This document shows, piece after piece, positions 7,517 through 14,718 of a stretch of 18,641 bases of DNA. The stretch comes from JBAZOY01 sp041648505. GTDB lineage: Bacteria; Desulfobacterota; Syntrophia; Syntrophales; CG2-30-49-12. The stretch spans positions 1 to 18,641 of the forward strand of contig JBAZOY010000049.1 in assembly GCA_041648505.1 (NCBI GenBank), in the 5' to 3' direction. Each line of letters begins with the position of its first letter. The first letter of the stretch is position 1. A program made the position numbers and the translations under genes. The notes under the pieces were generated by a model, which saw only the letters and a program-made list of their open reading frames with translations, was not told the DNA's origin and did no database searches.

Positions 7517-8551
7517 GTGAAGGTTGATGATGCGATTTCAGCGATACTCGAACGTGCACAAGAAGGTGTTCCTCCTTCAAAGAACGATTGCCGGAAAATG
7601 CTGGAATGCCGGCATACATCAGCAGAGGCCGCCCTGATCCGCGGGGTGGCCTCTGCCATCAGCCGCCAGCGATTCGGCAACGAAGCGATCATTCTCGGGC
7701 AGATCGGAATAGAAATAGACGCCTGCCCCGGGCAGTGCAAATTCTGCAGCTTCGGCGAGGAACATACCTACTTCGAGCCAAGTATGATGTCTGTGGACGA
7801 GATAGTCGCTTCCGCGAAAAACTTCACGCACGCTGGCGATCTCTATGCGCTGTTCATTATGACGATGCATAAATTCGGATTTGAAAGACTTCTCGATGTT
7901 GTACACAGAATCAGAGAGATAATGCAGGTGAAACCGCAGATCGTTGTCAACATAGGTGATTTCGATCGTACTCAGGCTGACGAACTGCGGAAAGCTGGTG
8001 TCAATGGAGCCTATCATGTTTGCCGTTTACGTGAGGGGAGAGACACAGCCTTGGATCCAGAACAAAGGAAACGCACGATTAAGATAATCAGGGACGCCGG
8101 ACTCGACTGGTACTACTGCTGCGAGCCCATAGGACCCGAGCACAGTTCAGAAGAACTGGTTGAACAATTGTTTCTTGGTATCCAAAACGGGTGTTTTCAG
8201 CATGCAGCCATGCGCCGGGTGTATATCCCGACCTCTCCACTCGCCGAGTTCGGGCAGATTACGGAACTCCGCTTGGCCCAAGTTACTGCGGTTGTTGCGC
8301 TTGCAAGTCTGGGGTGTCAAGACACCAAGAATATCGCTGTGCATGAACCTAATCTTATCGGTCTCACGTCCGGCGCCAATGTTGTCTATGCGGAAACAGG
8401 TGCTAATCCCAGAGACACTGAAGAGGAAACTTCAGGCCACCGGGGGCGAGATATTCGAGCATGCAAGGCCATGCTGTATGAGGCTGGTTTTGACGATCTC
8501 TTGGTAGCTCCGAACGAGCATCGCTCGATTACGGAAGCGTTCAAGGATTAG
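7517..8551 (+). CDS. BioB/HydE/PylB-like radical SAM enzyme
   Basis: This 344-residue protein starts at GTG 7517 after AAGGAGAA (7506-7513). The radical SAM cluster motif is CPGQCKFC (C70, C74, C77), set in IGIEIDACPG as in the biotin synthase branch. The N-terminal half-helix region and the C-terminal segment (ANVVYAETGANPRDT, then GRDIRACKAMLYEAGF) match the layout of BioB/HydE/PylB-type barrels. Such enzymes cleave S-adenosylmethionine to make a 5'-deoxyadenosyl radical. I see no second cluster motif that would make it a true biotin synthase, and no other biotin genes nearby. It sits between the HAD-like subunits and their activator, so it may act on the same substrate or build a cofactor for them. 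The gene is visibly richer in G+C than its neighbours. Confidence 0.85.
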   Translation: MKVDDAISAILERAQEGVPPSKNDCRKMLECRHTSAEAALIRGVASAISRQRFGNEAIILGQIGIEIDACPGQCKFCSFGEEHTYFEPSMMSVDEIVASAKNFTHAGDLYALFIMTMHKFGFERLLDVVHRIREIMQVKPQIVVNIGDFDRTQADELRKAGVNGAYHVCRLREGRDTALDPEQRKRTIKIIRDAGLDWYYCCEPIGPEHSSEELVEQLFLGIQNGCFQHAAMRRVYIPTSPLAEFGQITELRLAQVTAVVALASLGCQDTKNIAVHEPNLIGLTSGANVVYAETGANPRDTEEETSGHRGRDIRACKAMLYEAGFDDLLVAPNEHRSITEAFKD

Positions 8552-8571
8552 AAAATGAGACAAAATGGTAG

Positions 8572-8598
8572 ATGCGGGTGATGCTTTTACAACCGCAT
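8572..8598 (+). repeat. inverted repeat before the activator gene
   Basis: ATGCGG (8572-8577) and CCGCAT (8593-8598) form a perfect 6-bp stem with a 15-base loop in the 196-base gap before the activator gene. There is no T-run, so it is not an obvious terminator. A 50-codon reading frame (8565-8717) also crosses this gap but has no ribosome binding site. Confidence 0.25.
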
Positions 8599-8734
8599 GT
8601 GATTCAGGGCTTTACTACCATATGTATTTTAGGCAGCTGATAAAAATTTCGCAACTTATTGATACAAAGGGGAAGGCGCTCTTTATCGCTATGATATTTT
8701 ATTCTGTCATTATATAACAAAAAAGTTTTTGATT

Positions 8735-8739
8735 GGAGG
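8735..8739 (+). promoter_or_regulatory. ribosome binding site fixing the start at GTG 8748
   Basis: GGAGG lies 8 bases before GTG 8748. The upstream in-frame TTG at 8733 overlaps this site and cannot be the start. Confidence 0.75.
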
Positions 8740-8747
8740 TGTATCTA

Positions 8748-9548
8748 GTGTGTGCGAAGTTATATGCAGGTGTTGATGTCGGCGCAGCCACTGCCAAGAC
8801 CGTTATCTTTTCGGATGGAAAGATGTTGGGATATAAGGTAATTCCCACAGGCCACAGCGTTTCCCGGGCAGCAATGGAAGTGACGAAATTGGCACTGGAA
8901 AATGCCGGAATAGAACTAAATGGTAGGCAATTTAATGAGATCTTTAGTTATGTTGTTTCTACTGGATATGGTAGGGATGGGGTACAATTTTCAGACAAAG
9001 CTGTGACCGAAATCATGTGTCATGCCAAAGGAGTATATTTTCTTATTCCCGGAGCTAGATCTATCATCGATATAGGAGGCCAGGACAGCAAGGTTATAGG
9101 TCTGGATGAGAATGGGATAGTGTCGAGATTTATTATGAATGACAAATGTGCTGCTGGTACCGGCAGGTTTCTCGAGGTTATGGCAGAGGTTCTTGGTGTT
9201 AAATTAGCGAATATGGGTAAGGAAGCCCTGAGCAGTAATGATCCTTGTAAGGTCAGCACTACCTGTACTATATTTGCAGAATCCGAGGTGGTATCATTAC
9301 GTGCTGAAGGCAGGAAACGAGAGGACCTGGTGGCAGGAATTGTCAGAGCTGTAGCCTCTCGCGTGGCAGTAATGGGCAGAAGTATGGGGTTTAGAGATGA
9401 AGTGGTGTTTACGGGTGGTGTTGCTAAAAATATCGGCGTTAAGGCTGCCTTCGAACAGGAGATTGGTAAAAATATAGTTGTAAGTGATGAGCCACAGATA
9501 ATGGGCGCATTGGGAGCTGCTATATACGCCGCTGAATCAAAACATTGA
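8748..9548 (+). CDS. ATP-dependent activator / reductase component (HgdC/BcrA/BcrD/BadF family)
   Basis: This 266-residue protein belongs to the ASKHA-fold ATPases that drive electrons into HAD- and BCR-type enzymes at the cost of ATP. Phosphate-binding motifs are DVGAATAKTVIF (from residue 10), SIIDIGGQDSKVIG (105-118) and VFTGGVAKNIG. Two cysteines, C134 in NDKCAAGTGRFLE and C173 in STTCTIFAESEV, are the ligands of the [4Fe-4S] cluster that bridges the homodimer. Their 39-residue spacing equals that of the well-studied HgdC pair (127 and 166). The ends of the protein are complete (MGALGAAIYAAE). It is the expected electron donor for the two HAD-like subunits upstream, with the electrons possibly coming from the fusion reductase at 1754. 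Confidence 0.93.
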   Translation: MCAKLYAGVDVGAATAKTVIFSDGKMLGYKVIPTGHSVSRAAMEVTKLALENAGIELNGRQFNEIFSYVVSTGYGRDGVQFSDKAVTEIMCHAKGVYFLIPGARSIIDIGGQDSKVIGLDENGIVSRFIMNDKCAAGTGRFLEVMAEVLGVKLANMGKEALSSNDPCKVSTTCTIFAESEVVSLRAEGRKREDLVAGIVRAVASRVAVMGRSMGFRDEVVFTGGVAKNIGVKAAFEQEIGKNIVVSDEPQIMGALGAAIYAAESKH

Positions 9549-9589
9549 ATAAAATTGATCATTAAAAGATACAACAAGATCAGGAGAAG

Positions 9590-9950
9590 CATGCATGAAT
9601 GCATATTTAGTTTCTCTATGAGGTGTTGGTGGAGATAGTCCTTTCCCAGAATATAAAAAAGGGTCAACAGATCTTTAGTCTTCACGATACTTGTAAGGCG
9701 AGATGGGACAAAGATCTTACAAGAGAGTGTGCGCACCTTTCGGAGAAAAGGAGAGGCTGATCATGACATTCTTATCTATTGTGCCGGTTGCCGCGAGGGC
9801 TTTCTTCGTAAGAAACCGTCTCTTCATATCTTGGATCTTATATCCAACCCGAATTGGAACTAGGACAGACTCGAACCACCGAATGGAATGGCGACAAAGA
9901 AGCAGAATCATGCAGCGCTTAAATCGTTGTTAAAAGAAAGGGATAAATAA
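9590..9950 (+). pseudogene. remnant of a second CCG-domain reductase (C-terminal end)
   Basis: Frame-by-frame reading shows decayed similarity to the last CCG domain of the 845-residue reductase at 1754. From 9611 one frame reads FLYEVLVEIV...FSLHDTCKARWDKD, matching SLYEVIAEQG...FSLHDSCNTRHEV. After a shift of frame near 9750 it reads DHDILIYCAGCREGFLR and SLHILDLISN, matching HDVVSYCASCRDAFA and SLHLLDLIFN. An in-frame TAG interrupts it at 9861-9863 and the frame closes at 9948-9950. About 50 residues between the two blocks, including the CCGMGG motif, are missing. Nucleotide identity looks low, so it is an old or separately acquired copy, not a recent duplication. An apparent frame at 9703-9933 is an accident of this decay. 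Confidence 0.75.
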
Positions 9951-9969
9951 TTATTGAGGAGGCATCACC

Positions 9970-10245
9970 ATGGTTGACGAATCGTATGAAGCCGTTGGGC
10001 TCAAAATAAGCGATGAGGTAGCAGAGCTATTGGAGTCACGGCAGATAATGCAGGATGAGATAAAAATAGTGATTAACAATGCGGAAACAAAGAGAGAGAA
10101 ACTATACCAGGAAAAAGCTGATAGATTCCTGGCAAAGTTGAGGATTTCTCAGGTAACATTCTATGTCGAGTATTCACTTTCCGGAGAGAATACTTATGTT
10201 GTACATAGCGCATATTCCCATAGAACTGAATTGGTGGAGGGCTAG
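9970..10245 (+). CDS. small conserved-looking protein of the Trs-type module (91 aa)
   Basis: ATG 9970 follows GAGGAGG (9956-9962). It encodes a cysteine-free soluble protein of 91 residues with a helical N-terminal half (LKISDEVAELLESRQIMQD) and a likely strand-rich C-terminal half (SQVTFYVEYSLSGENTYVVH, then AYSHRTELVEG). Only two bases separate its stop from the next gene. I believe proteins of this pattern occur next to DVU_1557-type genes but cannot name the family with certainty. Its close coupling to the two-CxxC protein suggests a partner or carrier role. Confidence 0.75.
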   Translation: MVDESYEAVGLKISDEVAELLESRQIMQDEIKIVINNAETKREKLYQEKADRFLAKLRISQVTFYVEYSLSGENTYVVHSAYSHRTELVEG

Positions 10246-10247
10246 CA

Positions 10248-10439
10248 ATGGTAGACTGGTACTGCTTTCAGTGTAAAGAGAAGATGGTGGCAGAAGAAGT
10301 GGAGGCCTCATACATGGAGATACTCAGTTTCATTGATGGCTTGAAGTGCCCCACGTGTGGAACGATATACTTGTCAGAAGATTATGTCGTAGAGACAATA
10401 AGTACCGCAGAAGAAGAAATAGAGGCAAAAATGGGGTAA
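10248..10439 (+). CDS. two-CxxC small redox/zinc protein, DVU_1557 type
   Basis: ATG 10248 follows GGAGGG at 10235-10240. This 63-residue protein has WYCFQCKEK near residues 4-12 and LKCPTCGTIYLSEDYVVE near 33-50. The paired CxxC motifs can bind zinc or a rubredoxin-like iron. The end, EEEIEAKM, resembles the acidic C-terminus I associate with DVU_1557 family redox proteins. These sit next to the methyltransferase and radical SAM genes that also follow here, which supports the call. Function is not established; electron transfer or metal delivery to the radical SAM protein is possible. Confidence 0.75.
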   Translation: MVDWYCFQCKEKMVAEEVEASYMEILSFIDGLKCPTCGTIYLSEDYVVETISTAEEEIEAKMG

Positions 10440-10458
10440 CAACCCTCTTATCGGGGTC

Positions 10459-11271
10459 TTGCGACCAGCTCTTATGTCTGAAAATGGTTTCACAGGAATA
10501 AAGAGATTCACAAGCGGATTGTATGAATCCGGCCCTATGAATGAGGCTATGGGGGATACATTTCGGCCCGGCGGATTGGCACTAACAGAGAGGGTAGCCG
10601 AGCTCGCCGGCTTACACAGTGGATCTCTTGCCCTGGAGGTAGCGTGTGGAAAAGGAGCTACCTCATGTTTCTTGTCAGAGAAGTATGGCTGCCGCATTTT
10701 GGGCCTTGATCTTTCTTTGAAGTTAATTAAGTTAGCACAGAAGAGGGTTTTAAACAGCGGATCGCTGATTAACGTTGATGTTCTGATAGGCGACAGCGAA
10801 TTGCTGCCTTTCAAGAATTCAGTGTTCGATGCAGTAATAAGTGAGTGTTCTGTTTCTCTATTACCTGATAAGCATGGTGCTGCCGAAGAAATAAAACGTG
10901 TCTTGAAACCGGAGGGTAAACTGGTTATCTCGGATGTTATACTTCGATCCGAGATCAACAACAGATTGAAGAATCAGATAACATTCGCATCATGTATCTC
11001 TGGGGCTGAATCCGTGGAAGGCTATATCAGGCTTTTTGAAGATGTGGGTTTTGAGGATACGTATGTAGAAGATCATTCGGAGGAGTTGAAGAGACTGGCT
11101 TGGCAGATACTCCTCCGTTTTGGCTCTTTCGAGAACTTTTCAAGGAAGCTCCTGCAAGATTCCTCTATCTCTGAAACAGGATGTTGTGTGGCGAGTTCAA
11201 AAAATGTCCGGCAGGCATTAAGGCAGGCAAAGCCAGGATATGCTGTCTTCTCATTTACGAACCCAAAGTAG
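10459..11271 (+). CDS. trsM: SAM-dependent methyltransferase, DVU_1556 / TrsM type
   Basis: This is a class I methyltransferase of up to 270 residues. Before the SAM-binding fold lies TFRPGGLALTERVAELAG, which I recognise from DVU_1556-family proteins. Motif I is LALEVACGKGATSCFLS, the acidic ribose-binding end of strand 2 is ILGLDLSLKLI, and the later FDAVISECSVSLLPD and RVLKPEGKLVISDV are motifs of the class. A C-terminal ETGCCVASSKNVRQ contains a Cys pair; related proteins in other genomes are annotated as possible selenoproteins, but no TGA codon is used here. The start is uncertain: TTG 10459 and ATG 10474 (MSENGFTGIK) are both in frame and neither has a good ribosome binding site, so translation may be coupled to the preceding gene. 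The methyl acceptor is unknown. Confidence 0.8.
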   Translation: MRPALMSENGFTGIKRFTSGLYESGPMNEAMGDTFRPGGLALTERVAELAGLHSGSLALEVACGKGATSCFLSEKYGCRILGLDLSLKLIKLAQKRVLNSGSLINVDVLIGDSELLPFKNSVFDAVISECSVSLLPDKHGAAEEIKRVLKPEGKLVISDVILRSEINNRLKNQITFASCISGAESVEGYIRLFEDVGFEDTYVEDHSEELKRLAWQILLRFGSFENFSRKLLQDSSISETGCCVASSKNVRQALRQAKPGYAVFSFTNPK

Positions 11272-11306
11272 CAAAAAATACCCTATCAAGGTTCAGGTGG
11301 ATGTCA

Positions 11307-12650
11307 ATGGATTTCGGAGAAACTGAAAGTCTCTGTCCGGTTTGTCTCGCTAAAATACCGGCAAAAAGAGTCGTTTTGAATAATAATGTCTTTCTCGAAA
11401 AGAGCTGTCTGGAGCATGGTTCTTTCAGAGCCCTCCTTTGGCGGGATGCCAACCTGTATGAAGAATGGGGGAGAGGGGAAGATGCTCCCGGTTCCGAAAC
11501 GAAGTTTTCCACTACCAATATGGGTTGCCCATATGATTGTGGGCTTTGCCCGGAGCACAGGGGAGATACATGCACAGCTCTCATGGAAGTTACGCACAGG
11601 TGCGATATTAAATGCCCGGTGTGCTTCGCAAACTCCGAAAAGAATCTCATAGAACCGAGCATAGAAACAATTAAGGCAATGTACCGGACTGTTATCGAGG
11701 CTGGAGGCCCGTACCCCGTTCAACTGAGCGGCGGAGAACCTACTGTTCGGAATGATCTTGCTGATATCGTGGCTATGGGGAAAAGAATGGGATTCTATCA
11801 CATCCAGTTGAACACGAACGGTATAAGGTTAGCGAGAGAGAAGGAATATTTACGGCAATTGAAAGATAGCGGTCTTGATCTTGTTTATCTCCAGTTCGAT
11901 GGAATATCGGATGATGTATATCGTCTTACAAGAGGAGCAGACCTCTTTGAGTATAAGCTCCAGGCTATTAAGAACTGTCTTGACGTGAAGATGGGGGTTA
12001 CTCTCGTCCCCACACTAATTCCCGGTGTAAATGATCACCAGATAGGTGATATTGTGAGATTTGCCAAGGAATGGATACCCATTGTAAAGGGTGTGCACTT
12101 TCAGCCGGTAAGCTATTTCGGAAGGTATCACAAGGTACCTGACGATCAGGACAGGATTACCATACCGGATGTATTACGAGCATTGGAAGTTCAGACGGAG
12201 GGCGAAGTAAAAGCCGGAAACTTCATACCGAGGAGGCGCAAAGATTCTCACTGCGGTTTTTCCGGTTTTTTTGTGCTGACCAAAGAAAACAAGTTAAAAG
12301 CTACTGTTGACTTTCCCCAGAGAAAAGCTGATGAAAGAAATTCTGATCAATTCACCATCTCTCCTGCTGAACACGTGAGGACATTTATAGACAGACGATG
12401 TAGATTTGTCGAAAAAAACACCGGGTGTTGCACGGCGAAGGTGGGGTCGTGGGCGGAATTCTTTGATAGGGCGGATACCCATTATCTCTCAATTTCGGGT
12501 ATGCCTTTTCAGGATGTTTGGACTATTGATCTTGAGAGACTGCGGGGATGCTGTATACATGTAGTCAGTCCCGCCAGAAAACTCATCCCTTTCTGTTCTT
12601 ACTATCTCACAAGTATCAGTGGCCAGAGGCTGCATGAGGACAAATTTTAA
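11307..12650 (+). CDS. trsS: radical SAM protein, TrsS type (related to MJ0619/Tes-like enzymes)
   Basis: I chose ATG 11307, six bases after AGGTGG, giving 447 residues; ATG 11301 is also possible. An N-terminal zinc-ribbon-like part (SLCPVCLAKIPA with C10 and C13, then KSCLEHG with C34) is followed by GCPYDCGLCPEHRGDTC (C74, C78, C81, C89). The radical SAM motif is CDIKCPVC (C99, C103, C106), and QLSGGEPT is the SAM-binding GGE motif. This layout is that of the MJ0619-like branch, which includes enzymes that methylate or join unactivated carbons. The C-terminus has more cysteines (NTGCCTAK, LRGCCIHVV, IPFCSYYL), probably auxiliary cluster ligands. It follows the TrsM-type methyltransferase by 35 bases. 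The product is unknown. Confidence 0.82.
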   Translation: MDFGETESLCPVCLAKIPAKRVVLNNNVFLEKSCLEHGSFRALLWRDANLYEEWGRGEDAPGSETKFSTTNMGCPYDCGLCPEHRGDTCTALMEVTHRCDIKCPVCFANSEKNLIEPSIETIKAMYRTVIEAGGPYPVQLSGGEPTVRNDLADIVAMGKRMGFYHIQLNTNGIRLAREKEYLRQLKDSGLDLVYLQFDGISDDVYRLTRGADLFEYKLQAIKNCLDVKMGVTLVPTLIPGVNDHQIGDIVRFAKEWIPIVKGVHFQPVSYFGRYHKVPDDQDRITIPDVLRALEVQTEGEVKAGNFIPRRRKDSHCGFSGFFVLTKENKLKATVDFPQRKADERNSDQFTISPAEHVRTFIDRRCRFVEKNTGCCTAKVGSWAEFFDRADTHYLSISGMPFQDVWTIDLERLRGCCIHVVSPARKLIPFCSYYLTSISGQRLHEDKF

Positions 12651-12699
12651 GCAACATGGCAAAATATTACACAAAACTAATAGTAGGGAAATAGCGAAT

Positions 12700-14097
12700 A
12701 TGTATTTAGAAGAATGGATACGCGACAGGGTTGAAAGAGACAATGAATTTACTGCTTATATAAAAAAAGAAAGTATGAACGAGCACCCGCGGGAAATGCT
12801 GAGGGCATACCAACTCTTCAAGCTCCGAAAGACACTCATATATGCTTATGAAAATTCCTCATTTTACAGAAAGAGTTTTGATTTAAAAAATTTCAATCCC
12901 TGTCAAATAACATCTCTTGACGATCTTAAACACGTTCCATTGGTTCAGCAAAATGACATAAAAGAATCGCCGTATCGTTTTCTGTGTATATCTCAGGCGG
13001 ACGTTGCAAGAGTTTTCACCCTCGCAACGTCCGGTAGTACAGGAGCGCCCAAAAAAGTATTTTTCAATGAAAGAGATATAAATACAATAACCGATACTAT
13101 GGCCGCCATTATAAAAACTGCATTCACCTGTGCGGGTATTAGTGACACGGGGTCTCTTGTGTACATATTAATGCCAGGCGGGACTTCGATGAGTCAGGCC
13201 CAATTGATCGGAAGAGGTGTCAAAAAGATGGGACATATCCCTCTCATCGGTGATATCAAAGCTGGCATAGAGTCCCAGATAACGGAAATTGAAAGTACCA
13301 GACCTGTCATGATAATGGGGTCCGCCTTTCGAATCCACAGGTTGACGCAGGAAGCGAGAGAATCACATAATCTCAGAGAGATCGGGATGCAGGTAATCTT
13401 TATTACGTCGGAGTATCTTTCTGAACCGATGAGGCGGAACCTTGAAGATTTTTGGGGAGGGGAGGTTTATCATCACTACGGAATGACGGAGACTGGACTG
13501 GGAACTGCGGTAGAATGCCAGTTTCACGATGGCTTTCATTTTGATGAAACCAACTTTATATTCGAGGTCGTAAACCCAGAGACGGGAGAGGTGGTGCATG
13601 ATGGAGAAGAGGGAGAACTCGTCTTTACAAACCTGGACAGAGAAGGAATGCCTTTAATTAGATACTTGACAGGTGATATAGGTAGGATAATTACCGAACC
13701 GTGCCAATGCGGGGCTCTGAGTCTTCAGAGGATAGGTAAAATAAAGAAAAGGACAAAGTCGATTGTTACAATCGGAATGGGAGACAGAATTTACCCATCC
13801 CTATTCGATAATGTGATCTATACCTTTCCGGATGTTGTTGATTATCAAATAACGCTGAGCGGCGATGATCATGGAGACGCCATGATGGTGGAAGTAGAGG
13901 TAATAAAAGAAGATAAACTGCTTAAGGACAGAATAGCTCAGGCCGTGGCCGATATACCTCTCATCTCCCAAAATATACAAAATGGCTATCTTATCAGTCC
14001 TGAGATTAAGATCATGGGCAAGAGATCCCTTGTACGCAAAGAGCGAGCAAAGAGATTCATAGTGGATAAGCGCCAGGGAAAACCGGATGAAAAATGA
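12700..14097 (+). CDS. PaaK-like AMP-forming acyl-CoA ligase / adenylating enzyme, DVU_1553 type
   Basis: ATG 12700 follows AGGGAAA and gives a 465-residue protein; in-frame codons upstream would overlap the radical SAM gene. The adenylation P-loop is TLATSGSTGAPKKVFFN near residues 107-123. Later motifs are HHYGMTETGLGTAVEC, the ATP-binding LIRYLTGDIGRI and IGKIKKRTKS, with a small C-terminal domain ending in RKERAKRF. Family members activate a carboxylate to acyl-AMP and usually pass it to CoA. The N-terminus (MLRAYQLFKLRKTLIYAYEN) matches phenylacetate-CoA ligase-like proteins. Next to TrsS and TrsM it fits the DVU_1553 family. The substrate is not known. It may load an acyl group for the HAD-like pair or activate an intermediate in cofactor synthesis. 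Confidence 0.85.
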   Translation: MYLEEWIRDRVERDNEFTAYIKKESMNEHPREMLRAYQLFKLRKTLIYAYENSSFYRKSFDLKNFNPCQITSLDDLKHVPLVQQNDIKESPYRFLCISQADVARVFTLATSGSTGAPKKVFFNERDINTITDTMAAIIKTAFTCAGISDTGSLVYILMPGGTSMSQAQLIGRGVKKMGHIPLIGDIKAGIESQITEIESTRPVMIMGSAFRIHRLTQEARESHNLREIGMQVIFITSEYLSEPMRRNLEDFWGGEVYHHYGMTETGLGTAVECQFHDGFHFDETNFIFEVVNPETGEVVHDGEEGELVFTNLDREGMPLIRYLTGDIGRIITEPCQCGALSLQRIGKIKKRTKSIVTIGMGDRIYPSLFDNVIYTFPDVVDYQITLSGDDHGDAMMVEVEVIKEDKLLKDRIAQAVADIPLISQNIQNGYLISPEIKIMGKRSLVRKERAKRFIVDKRQGKPDEK

Positions 14098-14123
14098 GGA
14101 TAGAAAAGAGTTGTTAAGGTTCT

Positions 14124-14152
14124 GATGTTATTTATGTGTAAAAGTTAACATC
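14124..14152 (+). repeat. inverted repeat after the ligase gene
   Basis: GATGTTA (14124-14130) and TAACATC (14146-14152) form a perfect 7-bp stem with a 15-base loop, followed by TTTCC. It lies 27 bases after the ligase stop codon and could slow or end transcription, but the stem is AT-rich and weak. Confidence 0.3.
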
Positions 14153-14173
14153 TTTCCGTACAGTTTTGGAGTC

Positions 14174-14200
14174 GGTGTTCGGTAGTAACACCTATTTATT
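14174..14200 (+). terminator. possible weak terminator hairpin
   Basis: GGTGTT (14174-14179) pairs with AACACC (14187-14192) over a 7-base loop, and the T-rich stretch TATTTATT follows. A second imperfect hairpin, GTCACCC/GGGTAAC, lies at 14217-14233. Together they mark a likely break between the ligase gene and what follows. Neither is strong on its own. Confidence 0.3.
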
Positions 14201-14351
14201 CAACGATCCCTTTTTAGTCACCCTTTGGGTAACATTTAATTTGAGTCAATTCACAAAACTAAATATGGCTTGAATTATATTATATTCTATTATAGAACAT
14301 AAAGCCCGGTTTGTCGTTAAAACGATTAATAGAATAGAAGGAGGTGAAGAG

Positions 14352-14555
14352 ATGGATGATAAATTTGTAGATCTCCATACGGAAATAAAAAATTTGTTGC
14401 CACGTAGAAAGGTGGAAAGTATTGATGACGTCGATGATGATATAGTAGTAGTCATTAAAACCGGGGGGCGTGCCATGGATATCCAGGAAGAACGCCAAGT
14501 TAAAATGCTGATTTTCCAGATGTATGGCAAGATGGGAAAGGTTAAGGTTTGCTAA
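14352..14555 (+). CDS. small hypothetical protein (67 aa)
   Basis: ATG 14352 is preceded by a very good ribosome binding site, AAGGAGGTG (14338-14346), which argues that the gene is real. The protein is small, soluble and rich in acidic residues in the middle (SIDDVDDDIVVVIKTGG). It ends in a single C-terminal cysteine (GKVKVC). I do not recognise the family. It stands alone in a roughly 600-base gap between the ligase and the MoxR-like gene, after possible terminator hairpins and before a sigma-70-type promoter, so it may be expressed separately. A carrier, inhibitor or subunit role cannot be told from sequence. Confidence 0.65.
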   Translation: MDDKFVDLHTEIKNLLPRRKVESIDDVDDDIVVVIKTGGRAMDIQEERQVKMLIFQMYGKMGKVKVC

Positions 14556-14660
14556 ATATATTCAGTGAGTGCATTCGTTTCTAAAGCCTTATCTGAGGGA
14601 GACGATATTTTGTTGATTCTTCATAATATCTTTAAGATATGCGTCATATGTATAATCTAA

Positions 14661-14689
14661 TTGACAAGATTCCTGTTTATGTTTATAAA
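14661..14689 (+). promoter_or_regulatory. sigma-70-type promoter for the A-cluster gene group
   Basis: TTGACA (14661-14666), a 17-base spacer and TATAAA (14684-14689) match the consensus at 11 of 12 positions with ideal spacing. Transcription would start near 14696, just before the ribosome binding site (AGGAGGGA, 14704-14711) of the MoxR-like gene. This suggests a second transcription unit not under the sigma-54 promoter. Confidence 0.7.
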
Positions 14690-14718
14690 AAAAGTGGAAA
14701 GTTAGGAGGGACATAACA

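Noticed and set aside
7517..8551. Calling this gene biotin synthase
   Set aside because: No biotin genes are nearby, the context is a HAD-type system, and I cannot see the auxiliary cluster ligand pattern expected for BioB. Only the wider family is supported.
8565..8717. 50-codon reading frame in the gap before the activator gene (MVDAGDAFTTACDSG and on)
   Set aside because: It has no ribosome binding site and no recognisable motif, and it overlaps an inverted repeat. A frame of this length can arise by chance; I could not support it as a gene.
4886..9548. Calling the system benzoyl-CoA reductase or 2-hydroxyglutaryl-CoA dehydratase
   Set aside because: Only one activator subunit and a degenerate partner subunit are present, and no other aromatic or glutamate pathway genes are in view. 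The substrate cannot be named from sequence.
9020..9736. Long open frame on the minus strand (238 codons)
   Set aside because: It is the antisense of the activator gene, whose motifs are clear on the plus strand. The minus-strand product has no family features.
9703..9933. 76-codon open frame between the activator and the 91-residue gene
   Set aside because: It runs through the wrong frame of the decayed CCG-domain copy, and its product is Arg-rich and unlike any protein. It is an artefact of pseudogene decay.
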